This document shows, in pieces, positions 14,996-15,560 of a stretch of 15,560 bases of DNA (its first letter is position 1; each line of letters starts with the position of its first letter). The stretch is from contig DATJXI010000330.1 of the NCBI GenBank assembly GCA_035500275.1, positions 1 to 15,560 of the forward strand, written 5' to 3'. Origin of the DNA: Roseiarcus sp035500275. GTDB lineage: Bacteria; Pseudomonadota; Alphaproteobacteria; Rhizobiales; Beijerinckiaceae. Under the pieces are notes generated by a model. That model worked only from the letters and a program-made list of their open reading frames with translations. It did no database searches and had not been told where the DNA came from. The translations under genes were made by a program, and so were the position numbers.

Positions 14996-15560
14996 CTACC
15001 GCCGGCGCGCGGCGGCGACGGGCAGCTCCAGCAAGCCTCCTCGCACCTTCTCAAGCAGCGCCGCCTCCGCCGCTTTCACCCGTTCGAGATTGGCGAGCGT
15101 CTCCTCAATCCGCGCGCGCGGCACGACCACGACGCCGTCCTTGTCGCCTGCGATGAGGTCGCCCGAAGCGATCGAAACGCCGCCGCAGACGATCGGCAAG
15201 CCGACCGTACCTGGCCCGCGCTTGCCCGGTGAATTGGAGGTGACGCCCATCGCATAGATGGGCAGGCCCAGCGCCTCGATCTCGGCAAGATCACGCACGA
15301 GACCATCGGTGACGAATCCGGCGACGCCGCGATTGCGGGCGACGCCGATTAGAAGGTCGCCCGTGACGGCGGCGCCGCAGAAGCCGCCCGTGGCGGCGAC
15401 GATCACGTCGCCGGGCTCGCTTTCGGCGACAGCGGCGATGAGGGCGAGGTTGTCGTTCGGGCCGCAGTCGCATGTCCGCGCGACGCCGAATACGGATGCG
15501 CCGACGACCGGCCTGATTCGCCAGTCGAGCGCGCCCGAGCCGCCCATGGCGTCGGCGATG
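14996..15560 (-). CDS. RraA-type aldolase/decarboxylase, 5' end outside window
   Basis: This is a partial gene running off the right edge. The visible 187 residues carry the RraA/4-hydroxy-4-methyl-2-oxoglutarate aldolase fold: ADAMGG at the edge, LLIGVARNRGVAGFVTDG followed by LVRD (metal/substrate R and D), and GDLIAGDKDGVVVVP. Relatives cleave HMG or 4-carboxy-4-hydroxy-2-oxoadipate to pyruvate, or decarboxylate oxaloacetate; despite the RraA name, RNase E inhibition is unlikely for this branch. The Met at 15547 lies inside the conserved ADAMGG motif, so it is not the true start and a short N-terminal part is missing. Its stop codon overlaps the ribosome site of the lactonase gene. In this operon a pyruvate-yielding cleavage of a sugar-acid derivative is the likely job. 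Confidence 0.88.
   Translation of the reverse strand, partial: IADAMGGSGALDWRIRPVVGASVFGVARTCDCGPNDNLALIAAVAESEPGDVIVAATGGFCGAAVTGDLLIGVARNRGVAGFVTDGLVRDLAEIEALGLPIYAMGVTSNSPGKRGPGTVGLPIVCGGVSIASGDLIAGDKDGVVVVPRARIEETLANLERVKAAEAALLEKVRGGLLELPVAAARRR

Overview
The window is GC-rich DNA (dense open frames on both strands, strong G/C third positions) from what looks like an alphaproteobacterium, probably of the Hyphomicrobiales. The evidence is a Zur/ZnuABC set with an alphaproteobacterial-type Zur box, a 'ligase-associated exonuclease / ATP-dependent ligase' pair common in that group, and REP-like intergenic repeats of a style often seen there. The exact genus is not determinable from the sequence alone. 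No tRNA, rRNA, CRISPR array, transposase or origin was seen.

Region 1 (34-4354) is a zinc homeostasis locus. znuA and znuC are transcribed on the minus strand and coupled by a stop/start overlap (TAGTG). A Fur-family regulator (Zur) diverges from znuA, and a perfect 12-bp palindrome (ATGTTATAACAT) sits between the two start codons. Unusually, the permease gene znuB is separated from znuC by a gene for a four-helix membrane-anchored class III adenylate/guanylate cyclase. ZnuC also carries a His-rich C-terminal tail.

Region 2 (4483-7250, minus strand) is a two-gene DNA-repair unit: a metallo-beta-lactamase-fold, DNA-ligase-associated exonuclease followed by an ATP-dependent DNA ligase. They overlap by 4 nt (GTGA). 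The DEXH helicase and metallophosphoesterase that often accompany this pair are not here.

Region 3 (7318-9821) is an accessory-looking island. A single gene, with visibly lower GC than its neighbours, encodes a multidomain protein with an N-terminal GNQAV motif, a four-Cys zinc ribbon, a DUF4157/eCIS-core HELAH domain, an OmpA-like domain and an unrecognised Cys-containing C-terminal domain. Related REP-like repeats in inverted orientation flank it. No contractile injection system structural genes are in the window, so it is an orphan here.

Region 4 (9829-15560, minus strand) is catabolic. A tightly overlapping operon runs from the right edge: RraA-type aldolase (5' end outside the window), amidohydrolase-fold lactonase, FMN-dependent alpha-hydroxy acid dehydrogenase and SMP-30/gluconolactonase-type lactonase. 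A small lipoprotein, a possible 54-residue membrane peptide and a succinate-semialdehyde-dehydrogenase-type ALDH (gabD-like) follow on the same strand. The combination suggests degradation of a sugar acid or lactone to a 2-hydroxy acid and central metabolites; the substrate is unknown.
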